NCBI GenBank assembly: GCA_013115145.1
Contig: JAAPAO010000287.1
Span: 1-27,909, forward strand
Reading direction: 5' to 3'
Source of the DNA: Perkinsus chesapeaki
Lineage: Eukaryota; Perkinsozoa; Perkinsida; Perkinsidae
DNA length: 27,909 nucleotides
Both the position numbers and the translations under genes were made by a program. Positions 1 to 10,359 of the stretch are shown here, piece after piece; position 1 is the first letter of the stretch, and every line of letters starts with the position of its first letter. A model generated the notes under the pieces. The model searched no databases. It saw only the letters and a list, made by a program, of their open reading frames with translations, and was not told the DNA's origin.

Positions 1-689
1 TAATATTATCAGTTATGTTCATCGGACATAAAAATAAATTATCATTTTCGGCACTCTTAACGTTCTTTTCATTAAATACTTCGATATAGGGATGCGCAAA
101 AGGCGCGGTTTGACCGGAAGCCGAAGATATCAAACCCAAAGTGATACGAAGCGCGAACCTCATAGACCTGGATGAACTAAGCAAAGCTGAGAGGACATCA
201 GAAGCTTCCGAAAATGTTCTTGCTTAAAACCAATGGAGGAACTTTTTAAAGTCGGATAACTCGGAAGGAGACACCAATTTGGGTAACACCCGGCACATTC
301 ACGAGACGAGCATGACACCTCACACCTGCCGTGGGTGTGAAACGGCTTCACGAAACTAATCTTGTAATATATGAGTCAGGACTACGCACAAGACCCGACC
401 CAAAGATGAGCTACTTAGTAAGCAGTGCTTACAAGGCCTTCTTGATGAAGGGACGGAGCTCGGCAATTCATCAGTAAATTCTGTTGGATGGCCGCAAGTT
501 CGATCTGTCATTTTTCTGCGGGAAAATATTTTTTGGCCCGCGAACCTTCAAGATACAACGAGACCAACTTTCGTATTTTTCCTAGTAACCCCAGAGTAAG
601 AGCTATCGATTGGTGCATAGTATGTGATCATAACCCCTCTAGATCCAGCTCGATAATTTGTTCGCACGCACCCACAAAGTATTAGTAAA

Positions 690-1080
690 GTTGTGGGAGT
701 CGTGATCGAGACGACGATTGATACTATCGGTAGGCGATGGGCGACTCTGGTAACACAATACCAAATACGAAGTAGTGCTTAGCGGGCAGGCAATACAGCT
801 TCGAGGTACAATGGCTCGAGACCTCGGAGACAAGTAATGAAGCGTAGGTGAAACTAACTTCTCACCAACAGTACGGATAAAGGATTCCAGTGAATCTTCT
901 CCTTTATCTAACTCACCGTACGCGTGCGGACTTAGCTCTTCCGCAGAAGAAGCGCCGCGTCCGTGAGTCACGGTCGGTCACGGGCCGTGACCGACTACAA
1001 CAGCAGGGGATATAAAGACTCGTAGCTACATATGGCCGAACGGAATCGATTTACATACAATATAGCAGGCACATAGCCAC
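690..1080 (+). repeat. Diverged repeat, copy A
   Basis: This stretch shares ordered blocks with 18470-18690. Block 1 is GGCGACTCTGG (740-750 and 18497-18507), followed in both copies by CAATAC and AGTAGT. Block 2 is ACTACAAMAGCAGGG (994-1008 and 18608-18622), followed by CGAAACGG/CGAACGG, TCGATTTA/GCGATTTA and CAATATAGC. Copy A has a longer middle (about 245 nt against 100) that contains the 973-995 hairpin. Both copies lie on the same strand upstream of a + strand gene. It could be an old mobile element or a shared upstream control region; the sequence does not decide. Confidence 0.6.
973..995. repeat. Perfect 11-bp hairpin
   Basis: GTCGGTCACGG at 973-983 and its exact reverse complement CCGTGACCGAC at 985-995 are separated by one base. 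It lies inside repeat copy A, immediately before the conserved ACTACAA block. Copy B lacks it. Confidence 0.9.
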
Positions 1081-1267
1081 ACGGGCACACGTAAAAGGAA
1101 TAGAGGAACCTCCTAACGGGCCGGCGGCGCCGCTCGCTCCGCAATAATATGAATTGTTTGGTAGCAAAGAACCGTTACAACGCCAGTAGCGCTCGCCATT
1201 CTGATCGATTTTATTTTGTCGTCACGGTGGCTACCTCCCTCGCACAATTGATTACTGCGGTTGTTCA

Positions 1268-4200
1268 ATGGCCAAAACCAACAACGCCAAACGAGCACCA
1301 TCTAAAGGAGGATCTTCGAAGGGCTCCTCGATCACAAAGAAGAAATCTGCTGTAACGAAGCAAACCTCGGCAGCAGCCATCGTGGCCGCTAAGACTGCTG
1401 GTCTTACTCACGTACCTAGTATAACCTATAAAGACCTTAAAGTCGGCACACAACTCCAGGCTGCTGTACAGGATATCTCATCAGAGGCTTTAACACTTGA
1501 CTTGCCATTTAATAAGGTTGGCTTCGTCAAAGGTACGCGGGATTTGAGGAAAGAGCGGTATCAGATGTTATTAGGTGTTGCTAATATGGTGGATGAAGGG
1601 GACATTAGTAAGCATATTAAGCAGGCTAATGTGACATTGAAGAGCTATAAACCGGAACATAGATTCCATAAAGGTCAATTGGTGTCCGCTGTTGTGATAG
1701 AGAATGACGCTACTGGCCGAGAAGTACCGGCAGCTGCCCTCCCTGCATTTTAATGGTATCATTCAGGCCTCGGTTCACTTATCTTTGTTACCATCTGTAT
1801 TGAACGCTGGTCTGACCCCTAAGAGCCTCAGGAAAAATATGTGGTTGTCTGCCTCTGTCCTGACCGAAGAGGCTCATGGGTATGTTGGATACATTGCGAG
1901 GTTGGTGACAATTGCTTGGTTGGTTAGATACGTCCTGAGCTTTGGTATAGACGGCATTACTGGCTTCCTTAAGAAGAGTGAACTACCGGCGCATGCAGAG
2001 GGTGTTGAGACTGTCAAGGGCGACAATCCTTTATTGGAATTGTCGGTCAGAGATAACGATGCTCCCGAGGCCGACCAGGTAGGGAGGGGCCTGTGGGGGG
2101 GTCTGTTGGGGATGGGTTGGTTCAGATGAAGTTGGGGACATTGTTAAACGTACGTATACTTGAGGAGAATGCTGCTAATAAGACCAGCATACAGTGCAGT
2201 GCAAAGGTTGGCAAGTTGGACGAGGAGGATAAAATAAGTGAGGGAGCTGGGGATTGAACCGGGGACATATGGGATGGTAATCAGGCAACAACACCAGTTC
2301 AGCTGTGAAGATGAACTTGTTGAAGGTGGGCACGCCTGTTGAGGCCAAGGTGACCCATGTATGTGTGCCGATTCAAGCTGGCAAGAAAAAGGCCAATAAG
2401 AAAAGTGCAGGAATTGAAGTCGGGTTCATGGGGCCGCTAAAGGGTGAGGATCTGTGACGCCGTGACGCGTTGGTTATCTTTCGTTATTTAGGCGTAGTTC
2501 ACCAGTATCACTTGGTTCATCCGATACTTAATCAAACGGACATGACAATGTCAACCAACCTTAAGGTGAGGAATCTTCATAGTGCGGTTAGAGGGTATCT
2601 TTGTGCGCACGCGTGCTGATGTTTAGGTTGGACAATCGGTGAGTGCTAGAGTGCTGGCAGTTTTGGCCGATCCTTCGTCGCACAATCGAGCTGTCTACCT
2701 CACCCTTCTTCCCAACATTCTTCAATGGAAGACTGTTGAGAGTCAAGTGGAGCCTGGAGTCACATTGGAGGTATCGGTATGGGGACAGTTTTTGTGTTAC
2801 ATCTTCCTGGTCAGGCTGCCAGAGTTATCGATCTCATCCCAAAGGATTGTACTCGCTTCGTTGATGGTGGCAACTTGTTAGTGGCCCATGCTACCCGATG
2901 TGCTTTGCCATATAGACAGCCAGGAGCGGTGGGCAAGAAAACAGATGTCAGAGTCCTTGGATCAAATCTGCTAGAGATGACGATACAGGTGATATAGTTT
3001 ATTGGATAAAAATATGGTATGTAGAGTACCATTAATATTCCTCTATCTTGTCTTTGCCACGTATTCGCTCACAGTGCGCCATTTTCTTGTGGAAGATTTT
3101 TACAAGAATACAAGACATTTCCAGTGGAGATTCCAACTTCATTCCGGTTCGATTATGTAGTCGTTGTCGCTGTGTGTAGGTTAGCGCTGAGGAGAAGGTG
3201 TTGGCAGCCTCTGTGGTGAACCTCCAACAGCTAGCTCCTGGTATGGTATTCGACAAAGCTGTTATCGAACATTTCGACAACGAGAAGGGCCTTATAGTGA
3301 GGCTTAGTGACTTCGTTACTGGTAGAGTGCCGAAGGAGCAATGTACAGACCAGGGAAATCAGAAGAAGTTGCCGAAGAGGTATACTGAAGAGAAGGCTGA
3401 GATTAGAGTCAGAGTGTTGGGGGTAGACCCAGTAAGAAGACAGGTAATTGGAGGGAGCGGTATGGTAGCGGCTGAGAATTGCACAAAATTGGGGACAGCA
3501 GCGAGGGGAAATTTATATGCACAAACATTACCTATATATCGTAGTGATAATCTTTCTTCATTTCATGGCGAGTGACGGAATTTCTGGAAGACTGGAAAGA
3601 TTCTTCCAGGTTACCTTGACTGCCAAGAAGTCGCTGGTAGGCCGACCTGATGATGAGGAACCTCCCAGAGCTCTCACCAGGAACGCTGATGCAGCTGTTG
3701 GAGATGTGTTTGTCGGTTACGTTAGTAAAATGCTGGACCATGGTGGTTGCTACGTGAAGTTCTTCGGTGAGGCATTTGGACTGATGCCGGTGGTCAGCGA
3801 AGGGTGTGCTCATAGTGGAGCATATGTTAAGGTTAGGGTCACTAGCAAGAAAGATTCGCCTAAGGGAACTAGATTAAGGCTACAGCAGATAAACGGTATG
3901 GAGGACGCTGTAATAGGGGAGATTACTAAGATTGGGGATCTATTGGCGATCGAGAAGCTCGAGGGGCCGGCAAAGTGCAGTGGGGGCCGACAGGGGGTTA
4001 AGATCAGATGCGAAGGAGGGGTTGATGTGCTGGTGCCGGTTATGCAGCTGGCTGATGACCCGGATATGGCAGTGGCTGTTATGGAGCGCGTTGAGAAAAT
4101 GCAAGATTTGCAAGATTTCCCAGTTAAGAGCGTCCTTGTCACTGCAGTGTTGAACAATGGTACTATAGAAGGGACATGCAAGCCAGTTTTGGTTGAGGAC

Positions 4201-7200
4201 GCGAAGTATAGGGAACTTCTCGGTGTCAGTCAGGAGGAGATTCCGGCAAAAATTAAAGTTGGGGAAGGACTGGTCGGATTCGTCTCGAATGTGACGACGT
4301 TCGGTGCGTTTGTGAAGGTCGGTGGTATCTCGGGACTGGTACCGAAGCCTAAGTTGGCGGAGGGATTTGTTGATGAAGTGTCGGAGGCTGTAGAGGTGGG
4401 ACAGACTGTCACAACGGCGGTGGTGTCATCGGTGGATGCTGAGAGGAACATGTTCAAGCTGGACATGCAGCCACGGCCGATCGCTGGGGTAGCTGAGCTG
4501 GGCGCGAGAGAGCAGCTTCGTGCAGAGGCGAAACTGGCGCTGGAAAAATGGCTTGGGGGCGGGAAACTGCCAAAGAGAGGGGAAGTTGTTACGGCGACCG
4601 TGGGAAAGAAGAAACCGTACGGATGGATGTTGGAGCTGAAGGAGTATTCGGAGGCAGCTGGTCTGTTGTTGAAGCTGGAGGGAAGTGACGAGATCGAAAG
4701 TGGAAAGAAAATGAAGGTCTTAGTGGTCGATGTCGATGTGGTGCGATCGGTTGTTTATACGTGCAAAGAGCCCGAGAAGAGCCGGAAGAGAAATCGTGAC
4801 AGTGAGGAGTTTTGTGAAGGGAAGGTTATGACGAGCCGGGGAGGGTACAGCACGGTACTGCTCGGCAGTGATGTATTGCTGGTGACCAGCGGACCTAGGA
4901 GCATCAGCCAGGAAGATACTGTCAAGGTTAAGGTGCATGCAGGTGTGGGTGTGCTAGTTAATGAAGATAAAAAGGCAAAGAAGGCGCGTCGCTCCGCTGG
5001 GGAGGGTGGCAATTTCGCGGCGGATGTGTCGGTTGTTGAGGAGATAGAAGAGCTAGTGGATGGCAAGGAGCTGTCTATGGAGGTAGGAGGGTGGCATGGG
5101 TTCGATCCCGGGATGGTGCATTTTTAGATTGTCGGTCACACGCCTACTAGAGTGATTCTTGTTGCCGCGCCTAACATTAGGGCGACCATGCATGTGGCTC
5201 ACTGCCGTCCAGGCGTGGAAGGAAAGCTTGCGAAGGAGTAATAAATGCTTTGGAGGGGGTTTGAACCGACGACATTGTGTATGATAGACGTGGAGCATAC
5301 CCCGTTCATCTAGATACCCGATCGGTTCTGTCGTTCCCGTTCGCGTGCTTGGATCCTCTCGTGTAGCAGCTTACTCTGCTGCTGGTACTAGCCAATGGAA
5401 TATAAGTGTTAGGGATCCCAAGACAGCGAAGGAGGAGTGCAAGGTAAGGGAAGGGGGACACTACCACACAACACTAACAACCGCAACCTTTGCCTAATCG
5501 CCAGATCACGATTTCTAAGTTTAATTTTTTTCTCAAAAGACTGCTATTTTACATCATAGCTATTTGGGGTGCAGGGAAAATAACAAACGACTCGCATTGT
5601 TGAAGAGATGCTCGACATCTGGGGGTCAACAAGGGATGCATTAGAAAATTTATATATTCACATTTTCTGAGCGGTTTCGAGGTTAAGTAAGTCCACGATG
5701 CTCAGCAACCACTCTAGACGGCAGGTCGTATCTGTATAGAACATTTCTCTACCTGACCAGCCTTTGTAAAATTTGGCTGCTTCTATGGTCCGAGGGAAGT
5801 ATCTTTTCAAGCCCGCCTTTCCGACAACACACAATAGCTATATCTCCTTCAGTTGTACAAGTGGAACCCAGCATCCCTCTGCGGTGCCTCAGTGGTGGGC
5901 TGTGCGGTGTCCTCAGTCAACGAGGATGAGATGTTCGTTACTGTGGATGTGCCTGGTGTGGAGATGAGCTCTCATTCGCAACTGGAAGCTGGCAAACTCG
6001 GGAATATGACAAAGTCGCAGAAGGCGAAGTAAGCGGGAGGTCGTGGGTTCGAATCCTGGTGGAGATATTTTTTAGGTTTTTCCGTCAGCATTTGGGTGAC
6101 CATGAGGCAGCTAATAGCACTTGCAAGGTGAGGCAGAAAAGATTCTTTTGAGGTTGACTCGCGTGCCACCGTTGGGATTAGCCAATTCAGTAGACCTACT
6201 AGAGATACCCAAAATAGTTGCTGTTTTTAAGATTGCTTTCCTAGGCGACATGTGTGTGTTCCGACAGGTGATGGTCGGCAAAATCCGGGCTGTCGACTTG
6301 CCGAAGGCTGTTGAGGAATATAAAATCGGTCACGTCCTCACCGAGGAAGTCAGAGCGTTTGATGTGGTACCAAAGAAGAAGATAGAGCTAACTGCTGTGG
6401 AGGAGGTGATGGTCGAAAGTTCAGCGAGTTGAGGAGAAGTCGGTATGATCAGGTTTCCGAGGGTACAGTGGTCACCACTGCCCGAGTGTCTAATAACAAG
6501 ACTGCTCCGATCCAGCGGATGTTGGATCTTCCAGGCGGCCACAAGGGGAGATTGCATGCTACTATGGCGTGTGATGATTGGAGAGCAAAGTGAGGGCGAG
6601 GGGATTCGAACTAGGGATCTACGGATTACTGGAGGGCTGCTCTACCGCTGTAGTATATTTACTGACTTTCTAATGTTAGTCCGTTGGCACCATTGACTCC
6701 CGGTATGTTGGCACCAGCTGTGAAGGTGATTAGTGTTGGCAGCGGGCGCAAGCCGACTGAGGTCTGCCTCAAATCGATAAGCCAGGCGCACGTGAAGTCC
6801 CTTCCAAAGGGAGCCAAGGACCTGAAGGAAGGAGGAAAGGTAAGGTCGTGGGTTCGAATCCCAGGGGCGGTATTTTTATTGTGATAGGTGTCCGGCTATG
6901 TCGCCAGTGTGAGCTCCTCGGGTCTCTTCGTCGCCCTCTCTCCATGGCTCACCGGCAGAGTGTTGTTGGGCAATGTTGCGGAGCATCCAGTCACTCCTGA
7001 GGAAGCTGGAAAACTGTATGTGGATTTCATACCGACTTTTCCTCAGATTCCGATTGTTAGGTACCCCGTTGGGACTGCGGTGAAGGAGATCGCAATCACT
7101 TCTGTAGACGTGACCAAGAACCAAGTAAGGCGGAGCGAAGCGTTTTTTGAATTACGTTTTTTCGATAGGTCGGCTTGGCTATTGTAAACAAGGACAAGAG

Positions 7201-10200
7201 TAAGGTTGAGGAGATTGAAGAAGATGCGATTATGTACGGTCAAGTGTCCCGGAAGGACAGAGATGGCAAAGGACTCTTCGTAATAGGGAATAGCTCTTCC
7301 TCTGTTATTTATAACGCCGATGGAAGAGTGTAATAGTCGATTTAGGTCCGTATATCTGGTACAGGAGGGAGGCATGGATACTGTGCAGCGAAGGACTTGT
7401 TTGATGGCAAGGGGGATAATAAGGCATTGAAGGAGGCAGTGGGCAGTTACAAGGTGATAGAAGTGGGGAGGGTTGAGGAGGATTGGTTGTGATGTTGGTA
7501 GATCGGCACGAAAGTTCGTTGTCGGATTTTATCGGTTAAGGATGACGGAAAGATTAATATTGGATTGGCTAAGAAGTACTTCCCAGAGGATAATGATGTC
7601 GTGGTTGAGGATGCTGTTGGAGAGGAGGAAGAAGAGGATAGCGATGTTGAGATGGAAGAGGAATTAGCTGAGGTGGTTAAGGGTCGTGGCTGTCAGCCGA
7701 GTGGTCGTGGGTTCAATTATTTGTTTATCCATTTTATACTCAGACAAGTGAAGCTCCATCACCTTCTATTGAAGAGAGCGAAGAAGATGACGAGGAAGAG
7801 GAGGAGGAAGATCTCGAGGGTACGTCAGATGAGTGAGCTTGAAGGGTGTCCTACCGGTGCCACTTCACCCAACGTAAATCATTATTCAATTCCTGTAAAG
7901 CGTCGTCGCTCTTGGGCAACAGCAGCCGCCGCTTTGTGTTGTTGTCATTTGGTGGTGGTTTCAGTGAACGGCGGCGATAGCGAAGTGGGACAGTTTGGAT
8001 TTGCTGAAGGGGAGATGTTTGCTGAGGAGGAAGAGGATGACGTAAGTCCTGTAGGGGAGGGTCGGGCTATCTCACTGCGGTTAGTTCTGTGGTCCAGCAA
8101 TAGGCTCTCCAATGGATGGATTTTATATGTTATAATTTATACGGCTTATCTATAAGCTTAGGATTATAATTGTAGGATATGCTTTCATGGTTCATTCATA
8201 AGAGGGTTTCAGTCAAATCCACTGTAGTGTAATTATTACTAACTGTCTGACGTGTCACTAAGCATCTTTAAGATGTCCTAGAAGAGCGATGATGGATATA
8301 GAACGATAATGTCATGGTTGTTCAGGAGGAGGAGGACGAAGAGGCAGATGGTACCAATGGAGAGCCGGAGCATGACGCTATGGAGGACAGTGATGATAGT
8401 GAGGGAGAGGAGGAGGAGAAGGCTGGTAATATGGGGTACAGAGGAGAAACGCCAAACGCTATCAGAATGAATGTAGTTGCTGTCTTAACTTGCTCTGTGG
8501 AATATTTCCTGACAAAGATCAAATTATAAATCTGCAACAGGGACTAAATTCCACCCCCCTGCGGGTCACATCGTGGAGAGGTTGAGAGACTCTCTGGCGA
8601 AATTCAGCATTGTGAATACGGCGAATACTTTTGTAGAACTTCTAAACCTATTCGTACATAATAATTTGCCTCAGGTACTGGTAAGAAATCCGCCAGGCAG
8701 AAGGCCCGAGAGCGACGTGAGAGAGAGAAGGAAACAAGGGAGATTGAGTTGGCTAATGCTAGTGGTGATTGGAAGAGGAATCCAAGGGGACCTGATGACT
8801 TTGAAAGACTGGTAGTTTGGAGAGGATGATATCTGCATTCGATCGCCTGCACCATTTGACGAGGAGGGTAAATTCTGGTAAACTTTACGAAATTACGCGC
8901 TAGCTTCGAGAAGTGTCTTTCGTGTGCCAACTCGGTGAGGATATTTACAGCTACTAATCGAGCTCAGGTGCTAATGTCATGTAGTGCCTCTTCGACGCCG
9001 GACATGCCTAGCGCCTCCGAAGTGTGGATTCAGTATATGGGTTACTGGATGCAGATGGCCGAAGTTCAAAGAGCTCGAGACTGTGCTGAACGAGGTCGGC
9101 GAGAAGCTGTCGGTCTGAATTGACGGGGTGGTGGTCTGTTAGGTATTAAACAGAGGCTTGGATTTAGGGATGAGCAGGACAGGTTGAATTTGTGGATTGC
9201 ATATCTTAACTTGGAGGCCCATGTAAGAGATTTGGCGGGTGGTGATGGAGGTGGTGATGGACGGTCGTTGCTGCAGTTGTGTGTTGAGGGCGGCAGAAAA
9301 CGAGATGGTATCAAGAGAGTTGAGGATTTGTTCAAGAGAGCTGCGAGCTATAATGACTCTAAGAAAGTGTAATAAGAATGGTGGGAGGGGGCAGCCGTTT
9401 GTGTGCACGCTCAGGAGGAATGGTTCGGGGAGTGTTGCGTCACAGCTTACGTGATGACAAGCTTGTTTTACCCAACCATTTTCTCTGGGCCTCAAAATGA
9501 GCATATCGAAGCTTCCGCTCTGAGTTCATCAACTTTGTGTGTGTGTCAGGCATATGGCCATGTGTGACGTATGGTCTCGAGCAGGAGCGGAGGACCTTGC
9601 GTTAGATATGTACAAGAGAACGGCGGAGAAGTTTGGACATTCTAAGAAGGTTTGGTTGAAATATTTAGAGTGAGTTTGGGGGGGGGGTTGGAATAGCTTT
9701 AGTTGTCGAATTTAGGTTCCTCTATTCGACTGGGAAGTTGTCTGAGGCGCGCCAGAATTGTCTGCCCAGAGCCTTGAGATTAACCGAGAAAAGGAAGCAT
9801 GTAATAAAAGGGTCTATTGGGTGTTATAGAGCTGTCTGGGCTACGATAGAGGTTCATGAAACAGTTTCGGTACGGAGGTTATTCTCATGATTCGACGTGC
9901 GCACTCGTGACACCAGATATCCTTTGATTCGCTGATTCTCATGTTATTTCTGTTCCCTTAGTCGCTGATAGCCACGAGAGCGGCTAAGTTAGAGTACAAG
10001 TATGGTACGGTGGAGAGAGGGAAGACTATCTTCGAATCGTTACTTGCGGTAATAATATGGAAAGGATAGGTCGGTTGTGATGGAGGTGATTGTTAGTCCC
10101 AACCTAAGCGTCTTGATATATGGTCGGTGTATCTGGACGAGCACATCAATGCTAATAAGGAGGACCCGGACGCAGTTCGTTCGGTGTTTGATAGAGCTAT

Positions 10201-10359
10201 CACTCTGAAGTGGGACGAGGGCGATTTTGATTGTTATTATATGGTGGCAGGTTGAAACCAGCAAAGGTTAAGTTCTTCTTTAAGCGGTGGGTCGGTTTTG
10301 AGCAGTTGTATGGAGATGTTGAACATCTCGAACTTGTGAAGGATAAAGCAAGAGGGTAA
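1268..10359 (+). CDS. RRP5: Ribosome-biogenesis factor Rrp5/PDCD11 (32 exons)
   Basis: Rrp5 is a nucleolar RNA-binding protein needed for processing pre-rRNA toward both 18S and 5.8S/25S rRNA and for both ribosomal subunits. The spliced model is about 1962 residues (yeast 1729, human about 1870). A basic N-terminus is followed by many S1 RNA-binding repeats from about residue 57 to 1490. Clear ones lie near 572 (VGDVFVGYVSKML), 760 (GLVGFVSNVTTFGAFVKVGG) and 1336 (VSGYVASVSSSGLFVAL). An acidic Glu/Asp linker (about 1488-1628) and a basic stretch precede DDFERL near 1668, the hallmark opening of the C-terminal HAT repeats (WIQYMGYWMQ, LNLWIAYLNLE, VWLKYLEFLYSTGK, KVKFFFKRW). The ATG at 1268 opens a long frame leading straight into the first S1 repeat. 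The last codons are uncertain: the frame stops at 10359, but a protein-like continuation runs on one frame over to 10435. Confidence 0.95.
2238..2302 (-). repeat. Intron with antisense tRNA-like 3' end
   Basis: This 65-nt RRP5 intron, read on the minus strand, ends like a tRNA: T-loop TTCAATC (2258-2252), then 5 + 7 bases, then A at 2239 and C at 2238. The 5' splice site GT is therefore the complement of tRNA positions C74 and A73. Further upstream on the minus strand, TTACCATCC resembles an anticodon-loop region. The T-stem pairs only in part, so this is a relic and not a working tRNA. Confidence 0.65.
2989..3179 (+). other. RRP5 intron, 191 nt
   Basis: This is one of the longer RRP5 introns, placed between TIQ and VSAEEKV codons. 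It has a GTGATA donor and a GTGTAG acceptor. A CCGGTTCGATTA string near 3144 recalls a tRNA B box, but nothing around it supports a tRNA. No inner exon was seen. Confidence 0.7.
5083..5127 (+). repeat. Intron made of a sense tRNA-like 3' end
   Basis: This 45-nt RRP5 intron contains GGGTTCGATCCC. From TTCGA at 5101 there are exactly 20 nt (7 T-loop, 5 stem, 7 acceptor, 1 discriminator A) to a five-T run at 5121-5125, then AG. The Pol III-terminator-like T-run thus sits where the 3' splice site needs pyrimidines. The T-stem pairing is decayed. Splicing it out joins SME to IVGHTP in the Rrp5 frame. Confidence 0.75.
5238..5313 (-). repeat. Intron with antisense tRNA-like 3' end
   Basis: This is a 76-nt RRP5 intron. 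On the minus strand it reads GGTTCAAACC, with T-loop at 5265-5259, the discriminator-position A at 5246, then TTTATTAC running out to the intron's 5' end. The donor GTAATA is therefore the complement of the T-rich trailer. Removing the intron restores KEYPIGSVVPVRVLG in the Rrp5 frame. Confidence 0.65.
5444..5852 (+). other. Longest RRP5 intron (409 nt)
   Basis: The donor GTAAGG follows the exon ending EECK, and the acceptor CTTCAG at 5852 opens an exon reading LYKWNPASLCG. It carries a run of seven T's near 5526-5532 and no tRNA-like block. I saw no inner exon, but a small one could be missed. Confidence 0.65.
6029..6075 (+). repeat. Intron made of a sense tRNA-like 3' end
   Basis: This 47-nt RRP5 intron begins GTAAGCGGGAGGTCGTGG. 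TTCGAAT starts at 6048, and 20 nt later a six-T run (6068-6073) leads into AG. The block GTCGTGGGTTCGAATCC is shared with the intron at 6840-6887. The base in the discriminator position is A. The T-stem pairs at about four of five positions if G-T pairs are counted. Confidence 0.8.
6590..6679 (-). repeat. Intron holding a nearly full-length antisense tRNA-like sequence
   Basis: On the minus strand this 90-nt RRP5 intron shows a D-arm/A-box-like part (CAGCGGTAGAGCAG, complement of about 6634-6647), an anticodon-arm-like part (AGTAATCCGTAGATCC) and a B box (AGTTCGAATCC). The 12 bases of T-stem and acceptor follow, then A and C at 6591 and 6590. The donor GT is the complement of C74-A73, as in the 2238 intron. 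A 5' acceptor strand able to pair is not visible, and the T- and anticodon-stems are decayed, so it is not an intact tRNA gene. Confidence 0.75.
6840..6887 (+). repeat. Intron made of a sense tRNA-like 3' end
   Basis: This 48-nt RRP5 intron begins GTAAGGTCGTGGGTTCGAAT. TTCGAAT starts at 6853 and the T-run at 6873-6877 is again exactly 20 nt on, with A in the discriminator position. Four of five T-stem pairs are possible. After the T-run, ATTGTGATAG supplies the splice acceptor. Confidence 0.8.
7125..7168 (+). repeat. Short intron with GGCGGAGCGAAGC motif
   Basis: This 44-nt RRP5 intron starts GTAAGGCGGAGCGAAGCG and ends with a T-run, TCGATAG. The GGCGGAGCGAAGC motif recurs just inside the donors of the CWC22 introns at 26382 and 26494. 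It contains GCGAAGC, a sequence known to form an unusually stable DNA mini-hairpin. Confidence 0.7.
7673..7743 (+). repeat. Intron with weak sense tRNA-like block
   Basis: This 68-71-nt RRP5 intron lies in the acidic linker; donors at 7673 and 7676 both keep the frame. It contains GTGGTCGTGGGTTCAA, sharing GTCGTGGGTTC with the introns at 6029 and 6840. There is no conserved acceptor stem or T-run 20 nt downstream, so this copy is weaker evidence. Confidence 0.45.

Larger units (their letters stand above)
1..1267. other. Upstream region of RRP5, no gene seen
   Basis: No convincing coding sequence was found on either strand; the open frames here are short and look like chance. The stretch holds a diverged repeat that recurs upstream of the ArfGAP gene (blocks at 740-750 and 994-1060) and a perfect hairpin at 973-995. 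An AT-rich TATAAAG-like string lies near 1011, about 255 nt before the RRP5 start, but nothing shows that it is a promoter. The bases just before the RRP5 ATG give no clear splice acceptor or initiation context. Confidence 0.6.
1268..10359 (+). other. RRP5 exon map
   Basis: Exons were placed by keeping the Rrp5 frame across GT-AG junctions, and the phase was checked at every join: 1268-1723, 1767-1879, 1928-2078, 2126-2237, 2303-2443, 2492-2565, 2627-2770, 2815-2988, 3180-3443, 3610-5082, 5128-5237, 5314-5443, 5853-6028, 6076-6127, 6268-6405, 6453-6589, 6680-6839, 6888-7124, 7169-7279, 7346-7453, 7502-7672, 7744-7819, 7965-8041, 8326-8425, 8675-8811, 8968-9094, 9143-9368, 9550-9669, 9716-9800, 9962-10048, 10097-10209, 10251-10359. 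Fifteen of the 31 introns are 41-48 nt; the longest is 5444-5852. Less certain points are the 7673 donor (7676 fits equally), a possible extra 54-nt in-frame intron at 9222-9275, and whether the longer introns hide small exons. Confidence 0.8.

Noticed and set aside
1011-1018. TATA box for RRP5
   Set aside because: A single AT-rich string 255 nt upstream, with no supporting promoter elements.
2771-2788. An 18-nt intron in RRP5
   Set aside because: It would not change frame as needed; the 44-nt intron 2771-2814 does.
6590-6679. A working antisense tRNA gene in the intron
   Set aside because: The T-stem and anticodon stem do not pair and no 5' acceptor strand matches the 3' one.
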